Assembly: GCA_024349245.1 (NCBI GenBank)
Contig: JALDNG010000104.1
Span: forward strand, 62,001-126,000
DNA length: 64,000 bases
From: Neodontobutis hainanensis
Lineage: Eukaryota; Chordata; Actinopteri; Gobiiformes; Odontobutidae
Reading direction: 5' to 3'
Part shown: piece by piece, positions 13,285 through 26,500 of the stretch
Position numbering within the stretch: the first letter of the stretch is position 1
How the letters are laid out: each line of letters begins with the position of its first letter
Notes under the pieces: generated by a model
What the model saw: only the letters and a program-made list of their open reading frames with translations
Told to the model about the DNA's origin: nothing
Database searches by the model: none
Program-made: the position numbers and the translations under genes

Positions 13285-16200
13285 GATATTATTACATACA
13301 TTTTATATAGTGCTTTTCTGGGGACGCAAAGACGCTTTACATATCAATTATTCATTCACTCCACAGTCACACACTGGTGGTGGTAAGCTACATCTGTAAC
13401 CACAGCTGCCCCGGGGCAGACTGACAGAGACTTGGCAGTCATTCCGCGCCTACGGACTCTCCGACTAAATACATTAACATTCTCACACAATCATACATTT
13501 ATTATATTTTATTACAATACTAGTACAATCGGTACCAGCTGAACATCAGAATTCATATTCATATTCTTTACTGCCATTAAATCTTTGGAACCTAAAAGAA
13601 GAATAAAACATAATTATAATTTAACCGAAAATATATTTATAATATATTAAGTCTACATGTTGACACAATTCTCCCTATATTGAGATAAATTTATATTATC
13701 AGCACAAAAACTATACATCAGGAGCAGTATTCTAAGCAGAGACGCCCAGACCTTCTTCTCCCCAGACACTTCATCCAGCTCTTTTGGGGGGAGAGTCCCT
13801 CCATCGTGTCCTAGGTCTTCTCCGGAGTCTGCTCCCAGTGGGACATGCCCCGAACACCTCTCTAGGGAGGCGTCCGAAACAGATGTCCAAGCCACCTCAG
13901 CTGGCTCCTCCCGATGTTCTTCTACACACTTTTCTTAAATAAATTATAAGGTAGTCCCATAATGTAAAAACTTCATATAAAACTTCATATTAACGTACAG
14001 ATATACATTGAATATTATATTTAAATCTTACAAGTATGAACATGCTGTATGTATTTCTTGTAAATAAGGAGCCTGTTGTAAGCAATTTAATTATTTTTTT
14101 TTTGTGGTGACATTTTTCCCTAGTTTAAACATTTGACTTTTGTTAACATTTGACTTTTTTACTAGTGTTAAGCAATTGACATTTTTTTCTGTGGTGTTAG
14201 CATATGACATTTTTCCACATCTTATTATGGAGTTCTATACACAATAGTGTCTAGAGTATGTTACAAAACTAAATGCCAACAGACACCTGCTGTATCTGAG
14301 AGCATTCGTGTTATATTACGTGACATTATAGACTGATTAGTTGATGTGTTAAGGAAGTAAACTTTTTTTCTTGATTACACTCATTGACAGTTCATTTTTG
14401 TTTGTTGGTTTAATCAACTTTACTCCTGTTATTCCCTATGGTGCCTCATCAGCCTCGTCAAGTTCTTCAATCTTTTCGGAGGAGGATGTTTCACATGATG
14501 TTTGCCGGTGTAGCGTTTCCTTTTCATTTCCTCTCCAAAACCTGCAGGGTGTCTAGTCTTTCTTTACAAAGTGAATTGATTGCCAAGCTGTCCTTTCCAA
14601 ACATTGATGGGAAACAAAAATGGTACATACAAGACTTCACATACATTCATGATTAAAGAAAGAAAGGTTTTTGAAACTTGCTCAACATGAAAAAGCGGTC
14701 TTGGTCAAGATTTTAGAAAGAAAGCCCTTGTTTGTATCTCACTTAAAACAAATCTAACCTATGTCCTTTTCGGATATGCCTTGAAGCCCTTGTATACTTT
14801 CTGTTTTTCTTAAAAAAGACAATTCCAGCACAAGAAGCTTATAATCCCAGAATAGGAGACTCAGTGTGTGCAAATGGTCTATCTTTGTAGTAGAAAGAAA
14901 AACCCTGCAGCAAGTGTTTAATATGGTCCATTGTAGGACTAAACCAAGAGCTGCGTATTTAACCTAAATATGTTTTAGAAGGGATGGCATGTTGGAGATA
15001 GAAATTTAAGTATCATTGAAAGGAGAATAAATGTAACTTTTGTTACTACTTTTTTTGTACAAAAGTATTGCCCATGGGTATTTGGGTGTAGGGATGCGTT
15101 ACACTTGTTCTAGGGTGAGTTTTTGCTCTCTGACAGGCATGGTAATGGGCTTAGCTCTCCGCAGTTTTCTCCTCTGAGACTGTCACTGTCAAGTCCTCGA
15201 ATCGCTGTGCACCGCTTGATTCACGGCCGTTCTCTAATCTGTAATCTATCTTCTTTTGTCTAGCTCTTGCCCTGCTCCCTTTAATCTCATGTTCTTTATT
15301 TAGACATACTTTCCATCAGTCCTTAATGAAAGAAGAGGTAGATAGAACTTACTATGATTTATACAATGCCTATGTCCAAAGACTCCCATTGGCAGAGAAT
15401 GGCTTGCTACGGTTTCCATGCATTCATTTAAATAATTCAGCTACAACCACTTACAGCCTATTTGAATCATATACTGTAATCTCTGTCATGCCAGATTTAA
15501 GCAATGAAAACATGGATTATACGTATTTGCAGCCCATTGGTTAACTCCACTCTTTAAATATGCTTTCAGTTCAGGAAGCACTTAAAACTTACCTCTGCCT
15601 TGTCATTAACACCACTGCTGGAGAATCACTTGTTTTACTGACCCCCCTTTCACTTTATGGTTTTATTTAGATGTCACTTTTATATTTTCAGACACAGTAG
15701 ATATTTGTGACAGATGTACCAGTGATCTTGTGTTTTTTCTAGCCAACAATTATTTTATTACGCATTTACACAGTAGGCGTCATTACGCGTCTCAACCAAT
15801 GAGAGCATTAGACAGCTGCAGCGCTCACATGAACTGTCCTGGATTTACCCAAACCCATTAAACATGTGCAACAATACTGAAAGTAATAACCTGCAATTTA
15901 AAAATGCAGACTCTGATCAGAGCATCTTTGTTTCGCGGGTCTCTCTCTTTCTGCTCGCGTGTGACTGTGTGGGCTTGGTTTTGTTCTGCTTTAGCACTAG
16001 TTATTGAGAAAGCTGTGTTAATTTTTTGCTAAAAGTCTACAGTCAGAATGAAGCCAGGGTTAATGAGCCATTTACAACAAACATGTAAATAGCCTAATAA
16101 TTAGTGCAGAAAGACTCAGCCGTTTGAGTGCAGCTGAGGGACACGTGATCTGTGAACATTCTCCCTAATAACTAACAATGTAAATCATTTTAGTATTATT

Positions 16201-19200
16201 TTGTAATTTAAGGTTTACAAACTTGGCAGACAAACATAAAGCTGGACTAACAATTTGCAATTTAAATTAAATAACTTAAAATATTTACTAAAGTAACGAA
16301 CAACAGTACAAAAAACAGAAACATTAGCAGCGAGCAGGAGGAAGGTAATAAAAATACTGACACATTCTATTTATATGATGTATTAAAATAATATTTTAAT
16401 AACAGATTTATAAATGTTAACTTGCTGCTGCCTGTTATAACTTTATTCTAAACAAACTAGATAAAACATTAGTGCCCTGGCAGTGGAAGCTATGGTTTTA
16501 TATTTAGTTGGATGACGTTAATGTTTAACAATAAACATTTTAACTACTGTTTAAAAGGGAATATTGCTGTTAAAAAGCAGCTTATTTGTATTTGCAAAAT
16601 CAAATGTTCTTGTACTTTTGTTCATAGAGTTCTTTTGAACTAAAAGTGTGCATTACACTACTTTTGAATTCATTATTGAATTTTGCACATAACAGTGTGA
16701 ATAATCACAGAAAATCATGCGATTAATCACAATTAAAAAAATGTAACGTTGCTCAGCACTAGCTTTTTTCATTGTAAGCAGTCGTGGCTATTTTTGGCCA
16801 CCCTGAGGATTATACTATTAGAGGAGGAATATACGATTCCACAGTTCAACTAGAGGTTCTGGCCTTCTCCTCACTGATAGCAAGATGTCAGCGCCTCCTT
16901 AATTGGAAATTTACAAAAGCCTTTTGAAGTACACAGTGGATTAATGAGGTTATGTCTATTATATGTACAATGCCCCCACCCCACACACACACAAATGGGG
17001 CTAAGACTCCACTGCAAAAAATATTTGTAATCTCAGTGGGACTATCCTGGATAACTATAGGTTGAATAAAATTTTTTCTTATTTATTTGTAAGCATTTTC
17101 TTGATTGCATTGTTATTGTTATTATTGCTTAAAAACAAAAGATATATCTGTAAAATCTCTGTAAGACTGCACCTGTAACATGCAACATATAAAACAGAAA
17201 ACATGGATCATCTTTGGCTTAGTAAATCAGTCTACCTGCTCATGGACCCGAGGGCCCAGAGGCTCCATGTTGTAGAGCAAATCTAGAGGTTTTATGACCA
17301 TTATCCACATCCATCATCACAATGCAAGGTGTAGCAAGACACACATTTGCTTTTAACCGATTTATTTTTTAGTATTTTTCTCCTTTGTAATTAATATATA
17401 ATTTATGTTATTTCTCGTGAAGGAAAAACAATTAACAAAATAATGGTGACTGGTAGATTATTATTGTGCTTTACTGTTGGAAAGTCCGATTCATTTCCGC
17501 AAAGTGGAATGAAACCCTGATAAATGTATTTGTTATGGGTCAGAATCTGTCCCCAGTGCCATCTGCGACAATGAGTCCTCCCAAAGAAAGATCCTACTCA
17601 TTAGGAAACATACACAGCAATGGTTTTTGAGGCGGTCTTTCTTTTCCTCTTTCAAAAATATTTATTATGAAGCTTACAGGTGTATCAAATGGCATTAGAC
17701 TTTTGCTTCCTTATAATACAAATATTGAAAAACACAAAAGACACACTTCACATAACACTTATACACAAACAAAACACACCAGATAAAAAAAAAAAACACC
17801 ATTCCCATTCAATGAGTGTCTTTACATTCAACACAAAATCTGTGGTCCCCAAAAGTCTTCCATGTTTGCAGAGATGGGACTTCCTTCTGTTAAGTTCCGG
17901 CAGACAACCCAAACGCAGACACCCACGTAAAGTTCACAAAAACAAATTTATTGACAAGGCACTTATGAACGGCGGTTTCTTCGGGGATAGCGAGGTGCAG
18001 CAGGATCAGGACTGGGTTGAACTGGAGCTGGACGGACTGAAGGACTAGCTGGTTTCTGAGATGACCGAGGTAGAGCGGGAACCGGACTGGCGGCAGGACG
18101 GGAAGGATCTGAGTTGGACAGAAAAGACAGGTAAGTAAACACATAGAGCAAATACTTTCCAACGCGAGACGTAGTACTAACGGTAGTCAGTGTTACGATC
18201 TGGCGTCGAGGAGCAGGCTGCGGTGCTTCTTATACGCTCTTGATTATTCACTCGGATCAGCTGGGCTTGCTCCGCCGGCGCTCCCGCACACCTGTCTCCT
18301 CTCTGCGAATCCGTATGGGCGGGGGAGCCGGGTACGGAGGCTGCAGCCGACAGTGCAGAGTCCTCCGTGACAGTACCCCCCCCTCTATGGACGCCACCTG
18401 GCGGCCTATCCGCTTCTCCGGATGGCGTGAAAAATTCCCGAATCAGAGACGGATCCAGAATGTTTTTCCGTGGCACCCAACAGCGTTCCTCTGGCCCATA
18501 ACCCTCCCAATCTACTAAAAACTGAAGGCCCCGACCCCGGCGCCGTACATCCATAATCCGCCGCACCGTGTATGCTGGGTGGTCGCCAATCATCCTGGGA
18601 GGCGGCGGGGGAGGACAGGGAGGACTCAATGAACTGGACCTGACCGGCTTGATCCTGGAGACATGGAAGGTAGGGTGAATCCTAAGAGACCGGGGGAGCT
18701 TCAGTCTGACTGCTGCCGGGTTGATGACCTTCTCTACTTCAAACGGGCCGATGAACCGTGGTGCCAATTTTGTAGCCTCAACCCGTAGCGGCAGGTCCCT
18801 GGATGACAGCCAAACTTTCTGACCCGGAGAGTATCTAGGGGCAGGAGTGCGGTGGCGGTTGGCTTGGACTTGTGACTGAGCCGAGGCGCGCATCAGAGCT
18901 GATCGGGCCCTACTCCAGACCTGATGGCACCGTTTCAAGTGATCCTGAATGGAAGGAACTGCCAGCTCTTGTTCCTGGTCAGAAAATAAGGGTGGTTGAT
19001 AACCATAACAACATTGGAAGGAGACATACCCAGGAGGTGTTCACCAACGTGTTGTGGGCATACTCTACCCATGGCAGCTGAGCGCTCCAACTTGCCGGAT
19101 TGGCCGATGATGTGCACCTCAGGGCCACCTCCATCTGTTGGTTAGCCCTCTCCGTCTGTCCGTTGGTCTGTGGATGATACCCAGAGGAGAGACTAACCTT

Positions 19201-22200
19201 GATATCCAACGCCGTACAAAACGCCTTCCAAACCTGGGAGGTGAACTGTGGACCCCTGTCTGACACAATGTCCCGAGGGATCCCGTGTAACCGGAACAGA
19301 TGCTTCACCAGGAGGTCCGCGGTCTCCCTGGCAGACGGAAGCTTGGTCAATGGCACGAAATGAGCTGCCTTGGAGAAACGATCGACGATCGTCAGCACCA
19401 CCGTATGTCCGTTAGATGGCGGAAGCCCCGTAACGAAGTCCAATGCAACATGAGACCACGGACGGCTAGGGATGGGTAGTGGCTGTAGTAGTCCTGCTGG
19501 GGGTCGATGGAGGGCCTTATTCCTGGAACACACGTGACAAGCTGAAATGTAGTCCTTAGTGTCTCTGTCCATGGTGGGCCACCAAAATTTGCTGCGTAGG
19601 ACAGCCAGAGTGCGACCCATCCCTGGATGGCACGTGAGTCGGGTCCCATGGGCCCAGTGCAACACCTCTGACCTAACCGGGTCTGGAACAAACATAGCGT
19701 TAGCCGGCCCGGTCCCAGGATCGGGTGCAGACGCGTTGAGCACTCCGGACCCGATCTTCTATTTCCCAGGTGAGGGTCGCCAGAATGCACGACTGGGGCA
19801 GGATGTGCTCCTCTGGAAACGGCTGCTCCGTGGAAAAACTCTGGATAGTGCATCTGGCTTGGTGTTCTTGGAACCTGGGCGATAGGTAAGAACAAAATTA
19901 AAACGGTCAAAAAATAATGCCCACCTTGCCTGCCGAGAGTTCAGCCTCTTTGCCGCCTGGATGTAGGTCAGGTTCTTATGGTCGGACCAGACCACAAACG
20001 GCTGAATGGCACCTTCCAGCCAATGACGCCATTCCTCTAGAGCCAATTTTACCGCCAGGAGCTCTCTGTTCCCACATCATAGTTCCGCTCTGCTGGAGAG
20101 AGTTTACGCGAGTAGTAGGCGCAGGGGTGGAGCTTCTGGTCAGTGGAAGAGCGCTGGGACAGAACCGCTCCTACTCCTGTCTCCGGCGTCGACCTCCACC
20201 ACAAACTGCAGCTCTGGATCTGGCTGTATGAGTACAGGGGCTGACGTAAACCGATGCTTAAGTTCCTTAAATGCTCCTTCTGCCTCCGGAGTCCAGACAA
20301 AAGGTCGCACCGTGGAAGTGAGAGCCGTCAAAGGAGTTGCCAGTCTACTGAAGTTCCGGATAAATCTCCTGTAGAAATTAGCAAAACCCAAAAATCGCTG
20401 AACCTCCTTGCGGCTGGACGGAACCGGCCAATCCCGTACCGCCGTAACCTTCTCCTGGTCCATTTGGATCTGCCCCTGAGCGATGATGTATCCGAGGAAG
20501 GTAACTGACGGTGCATGGAACTCGCACTTCTCGGCCTTCACAAACAGCTTATTTTCCAATAGTCTCTGTAGCACTCCCCTGACATGTCTCTGGTGTTCCT
20601 CCAAGTCCTTGGAGAAAATCAAGATATCATCCAAATACACAAAAACAAAACGTCCAATCATGTCTCGTAAGACATCATTAACTAAGTTCTGGAATACCGC
20701 AGGGGCATTCGTGAGTCCAAACGGCATCACCCGATATTCAAAATGGCCTAAAGGAGTGTTAAAGGCGGTCTTCCACTCATCCCCCTCCCTAATACGCACC
20801 AAATGGTATGCGTTACGGAGGTCGAGTTTTGTGAATACCCTGGATCCCCGAGAGTGAAAACAGAACTGATCAACGGGAGTGGGTATTTGTTCCTTATGGT
20901 GATCTTGTTCAGCCCCGATAATCTATGCATGGTCTCAAGGATTTGTCCTTCTTGGCAACAAAAACCCCGCACCTACCGGAGAGGACGAGGGTTGTATTAT
21001 CCCGGCTGCCAAGGACTCCTGGATGTATTTCTCCATCGCCTCGCTCTCCGGCCTCGAGATGGTAAAGAGACGGCTGTGGGGCAGAGGAGCACCGGGAGGA
21101 GGTCGATGGCGCAGTCGTAGGGTCTGTGAGGTGGAAGCGACAAGGCCTGATGCTTGCAGAACACCGCCGACAAGTCGTGGTAGATTGACGGAACCGAAGA
21201 CAGATCCGGAGGCTCCGGTACCTGGTTGGACCTAGAAGAAACAGGAGGCAAAGCAGACTGCAGGCAAGATAAATGGCAAAAGTTACTCCATGACAACACT
21301 TGGTATGCTGCCCAGTCTATGTGAGGGTTATGTATCTTCAGCCAAGGTAGACCTAATACAATGGGAGTGTGCACACACTCGAAAATGTAAAAACTAATAG
21401 TCTCCTTATGATTACCCGACAACAGGAAGGTTACAGGAATCGTCTGTTCCCTGATCTGGGTCAGCACCTCTCCGTTCAAAGCCTTAACCTCCAACGGAAC
21501 CTCCAACTGCACAGTCCGGATACCCAACCTCTTAGCCACCCCACGGTCCAAAAGGCTTTCATCCGCTCCTGAATCGATTAGAACATCTACAGTCCGAGTC
21601 TGATCTGCTAAAATAATAGTTCCTTCCATTCTCACAGGCTTGGGAGAAGAACAATGGACTTGGCTCAGCAGTACTTCTCCCCTTACTGCCGAGCCCCCCC
21701 TTTTCCCGGAATGAGTGGACACGAAGCCCTGAAATGTCCTAATCTCCCGCAATAGAGACAGCTCCCGGTAGTGACTCGACGATGTCTCTCTTCCTCTGTT
21801 AGATGGGTTCGGCCCACTTGCATTGGTTCGGGTGCGGCTGGTTGCCGTGGGCTACTCGGCGGATCTGCATAAAAACTGGTTGGGCCTCCCTCAGTCTGCG
21901 TCCACCACCCCCCGGTCCTCTCTTGGGGCTGAAAAAACCCCCCCTGATGTGCGGTGACTCCCGGCCGTGATCTTGTAGCGGATCTCAGCGATGCCTGTAG
22001 GCCAGCCTTCTCCCTCTTCCGCTCCCGTAGGCGGTTATCAATCCTGATGGCCCCCGTTATGAGATCATTAAGGCTACTTGGTGGTTCCCGTGCCGCCATC
22101 TCGTCCTTAAGTTCTTCTGAGATGGCATTCAAAAATGCTCCCTGCAGAGCGTCCTCGTTCCACCCGCTCTCCACGGCAAGTGAACGAAACTCGATAGCGA

Positions 22201-23427
22201 ATTCAGCCACACTGCGGTTTCCCTGTCGAATGGAAAACAGTCTCTTTGTAGCCTCTCCTCCTCGAACTGGATGATCGAAAATCATTTTCATCTCTGTGAT
22301 AAATGCAGAGTAGGAGAAACATACAGATTCCTGCTTTTCCCAAACAGCCGAGGCCCAGTGTAATGCCTGACCCTCAGACAACCAATTAAAAGGCAATCTT
22401 TGCACGTTCGCTCTGATAAGTCCGTGACTGTTGCTCAAAAACTAAGGAGCACTGTGTTAAAAACGCCCTGCAACAACCGAGGTCTCCACTATATGGTGCA
22501 GGCGGTGGTACATACCCCTCCTTGTACACCGGAGGCGGGGCCTCCGTAGTCGGCGTGGAGAGGGTGGGAGCGCTGGTAGACGGTGGCGTAGTCAGGACGC
22601 CATCTTGTCGCTCAGCACCGATAGGTTACGGGAAAACTCCTTCATGTGGCCCATGAGGGACTGGAGTGTTGCGTCGTGCTGCTCCAGAAGCGCGGTCTGA
22701 GCTGCGACCGTCTGCGGAAGGGTGTGGGGCTCTGCTGGGTTCATTCTGGCCAGATCGTACTGTTAAGTTCCGGCAGACAACCCAAACGCAGACACCCACG
22801 TAAAGTTCACAAAAACAAATTTATTGACAAGGCACTTATGAACGGCGGTTTCTTCGGGGATAGCGAGGTGCAGCAGGATCAGGACTGGGTTGAACTGGAG
22901 CTGGACGGACTGAAGGACTAGCTGGTTTCTGAGATGACCGAGGTAGAGCGGGAACCGGACTGGCGGCAGGACGGGAAGGATCTGAGTTGGACAGAAAAGA
23001 CAGGTAAGTAAACACATAGAGCAAATACTTTCCAACGCGAGACGTAGTACTAACGGTAGTCAGTGTTACGATCTGGCGTCGAGGAGCAGGCTGCGGTGCT
23101 TCTTATACGCTCTTGATTATTCACTCGGATCAGCTGGGCTTGCTCCGCCGGCGCTCCCGCACACCTGTCTCCTCTCTGCGAATCCGTATGGGCGGGGGAG
23201 CCGGGTACGGAGGCTGCAGCCGACAGTGCAGAGTCCTCCGTGACACCTTCCACAAGAGAAGAATAAGTCTCTTGGTACACAGCAGACCCTAGGACAGAAG
23301 CCAGGATTGTGTGCTCTTCAGTCTCTCAGATTGCCAAGAGAATCAGAACCGGGTCAGGCTTTAACTGATTGTATTCATTCATTTCTGTTTTTAGTGGTAA
23401 ATTTGTATTAGATCTTATTTTTTATAG

Positions 23428-23516
<89 letters not shown>

Positions 23517-26500
23517 CGTATTTTTCTTAATTGTTTTTTAATATAATGTGTAACTTTGTTCTGTGTTTTTGCACCAACATGGTACAACAAATTCCTTTTA
23601 TTGAGTAAACCTTTTTACTTTACCAGGCAATAAACCTGATTTTATTTATTTATTAATTTAATTAAATTTTTTTAAGGCAAAGATGTAGTTTATCTGGAAG
23701 CGCTGTATTAAAATTGTTTACATAGATGATTTATCTTACATAGCTTCAGACCTGCAGAGATCTGTACCACAAATACCACAAAAATATTCAATATAAAAAT
23801 TAGAGGTGTGTGGTGAGCCATTTTTAGATTAATATATCATTTGAGTCACCTTCAAAGAAGTTTAATTGAAGAAGCCAAAAACCCATTGGAGTGCGTGCTG
23901 TGTGTCTGCTTTCCATGCCATGTCTGTCAGGCATCTTATAAATAGCAAAACTCATAAAATTTGGATGTCTCCCTCAACTCCATTCTTGGCTGCAGACTCT
24001 TTAATGCACACAAACCCCATTAGAGTGTGTAGGATGCACCTGTCCGTGGCCTTGAGCTGATTTGGGTGGGTTGTGCTGCTCTCAAACTGATTGCTGATGG
24101 AAAGGATGACATTGAAGCCCCTGGAGTTTGTTCACTCCGTTTTGCACAACCAGAAATTATCCTCTTATCTTTTAGACTGCCCTCTCAATCGCTGCTACAT
24201 CTTCCACTCCTGCCGCCACACCTGTAGATCAGCTCTGCCTGAGCGCGCATTCAATATATTATCAAGCGGCTCCCTTTTTAAAATCACTTCAATGCACTCA
24301 CAACTTCCATTTTGTTGATTTATCTTCTATTTAACTTAACCTGCTTTTTTGATCTTGTATGTTGTGCTTGATTCTGGCTTAGATAAAATACAGCGTGAAC
24401 ATATGGAAAGAGATGGCAGCCTGTTAGATTGTTTATTTCCTGAGACCAGACAACATGGCTGCTGCGTCTCGCTGCTTGGCTTCCATCTGAGCAGAATTTA
24501 AATCAGTGCAGGAAAGTCAAGCTTTACTAACCATTACTAACTGCTGAAAAACTCCACCTTAATCAATAATAATATAATTTTTTTACAAAATGAAAGCACT
24601 TATACTCTCGAAAGAACCTGGAACCACCTGACTGCAGCAATAGTTTTGGATTTTTGTTAACAATGAACTGAATTTCTAAGGATGGATTATTTAAGCCTGG
24701 CTAACCAGACCAACCAACTTTCTTACTGATCATCTTAAGTTATTCTCATAAATGTAAACACTTCTGTGATGCTTCTTAATGTAGCTTTTTGTTGCAACGT
24801 AGCAGTGTGTAGATGATCGTCCATGTTGTCCATCTAGCTACACGTGTGGCTTCCCAATATAACCAACTCTCCAAACTTTATATTGTTCACCCAGTTACTG
24901 TTCTGTTTTTCAGGGTTGTCTGCTATCCAGTTTTAGGCTATCACATAAAAAATTCAAATGACATTTCCGAGACAGTATTTTCTCAACAGTTATTGATATT
25001 ATTCAGTATTATTGAGATTGACATTATGCTGTTTTTGGATGTCATCAGCACACCATTATGGCAGCCGCACAGGGTCAACTCTCAGAATTTAAAATGCCAA
25101 TTTAGTTTATTTAGTTTTTCAGCTAATGCCTTTTAAGTTTCAAACTTAATGTGCACCAATGTTAGCAGAGTGATTTCAACATAAATTAATCATTTTGAAG
25201 TCACTGTCATTACTGGATATCCAAAGACTACAGTTCCACAGAACAAGAAAGGTGTCTTTTATTCAGCATACAGTAAATATACATTAGATTAGTGGTTTGA
25301 GAATGTTTTTCCTATATAGTTGACAAAAGTAGAAAGAATGCCATCTCTAAAAAAGCTGTTTTAGCTTCAGCACCCAAAGCTTTTTCATCTACACACTAAA
25401 CATTGCTGCATTAAAGTGTTAGGGCGCAGTGGCTCAGGTAGAGCAGTCGCCATATAAGCTGTTCAATTCCTGCTCTCCCCAGTTCTTACTGTTGTTGTGT
25501 CCTTGAGCAAGACACTTAACCCACTGTGTGTGAGACTGTAGAGGTGAGGTTGGTGGTGGACGGAGAAGGCTGAGCGCTACTCAGGCATCTGTTCCTGATG
25601 CCTGAGCCACCTCAGCTGAATCCTCTTGATGTGGAGGAGTACCGGCTCTACTCTGAGTAGAGCCGGTACTCTGAGAGCCAGCTCCTCACCCTTTCTCTAA
25701 AGGAGCACCCACCCACCCTGCCGAAGAAAGCCCTGCCAAAGTCCAACATGCACTGGGAACAAGTCTGACTTACTGCCGACAATGCAAACCAAGCTCCAGC
25801 TTCGGTCATACGGGGACCGGACAGCCTTTAGCAGATAGAGCTCAGACCCCATACTCCCAGAGCACCCCCCCACAGGGCACCACGAGGGACACAGTTGAAT
25901 GCCTTCTCCAGAGCCACAAAACACATGTGGACTGGTTGGGCAAACTCCCGTAAACCCTCCAACATCCTGGGGAGGTTAAAGAGCTGCTCCAGTGTTCCAC
26001 GACCGGGACGAAAACTGCATTGTTCCTCCTGAATCCTAGGTTTGACTATTGGCCGAATTCTCCTCTACAGTACCCTGGCAAAGACTGAGGCTGAGGAGTG
26101 TAATCCTCCTGTAGTAGGAACACAACCTCCAGTCCCCCTTCTTGAAAAGAGGGACCACCACCCCGGTCTGCCAGTCCAGATGCACTGTCCCCGACCGCCA
26201 CGCGATGTTGCAGAGGCGTGTCAGCCAAGACACCCCTGCAACATCCAGAGACTTGAGGTACTCAGGGCAGCTCTCATACACCCCGAGGAGCTTCTTAACA
26301 ACCTCGGACCCACCTCCTCCACGACCCAAGTTTTTGTCTCCAAAACCATGCAAACTAGAGTCTGGTTGGCCTGCCAGTACATATCAGCTGCCTTAGGAGT
26401 CCCATGAGCCAACAGGGCTTCTTCAGCTTGACGGCATCCCTTACTTCCGGTGTCCACCACTAGGTTTGGGGGTCGCCGCCACGACAGGCACCCAAGACCT

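Larger units (their letters stand above)
17888..23245 (-). mobile_element. Ty3/Gypsy chromovirus, full-length copy in antisense
   Basis: A 5358-bp LTR retrotransposon flanked by the 5-bp duplication CCTTC (17883-17887 and 23246-23250). The LTRs are 485 bp with TG...CA ends and I see no difference between them. In sense (minus) order it has the 5' LTR, primer-binding site, gag with zinc knuckle, protease, RT, RNase H, integrase, chromodomain, polypurine tract and 3' LTR. This order and the C-terminal chromodomain place it among vertebrate chromoviruses of the sushi type. gag and pol contain several frameshifts and an in-frame stop, so this copy looks non-autonomous as given. It lies in oprd1 intron 1, transcribing opposite to the gene. 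Confidence 0.93.

Noticed and set aside
13141..13386. 81-residue polyleucine protein
   Set aside because: A translation of the TTA microsatellite and a SINE fragment.
15326..15544. 72-residue frame (MKEEVDRTYYDLYN...) as a small intronic gene
   Set aside because: No recognisable domain, no support from context, and its length is expected by chance in this much sequence.
17888..23245. Endogenous retrovirus with envelope
   Set aside because: No env frame exists between integrase and the 3' LTR. A chromodomain occupies that end, which marks a Ty3/Gypsy chromovirus.
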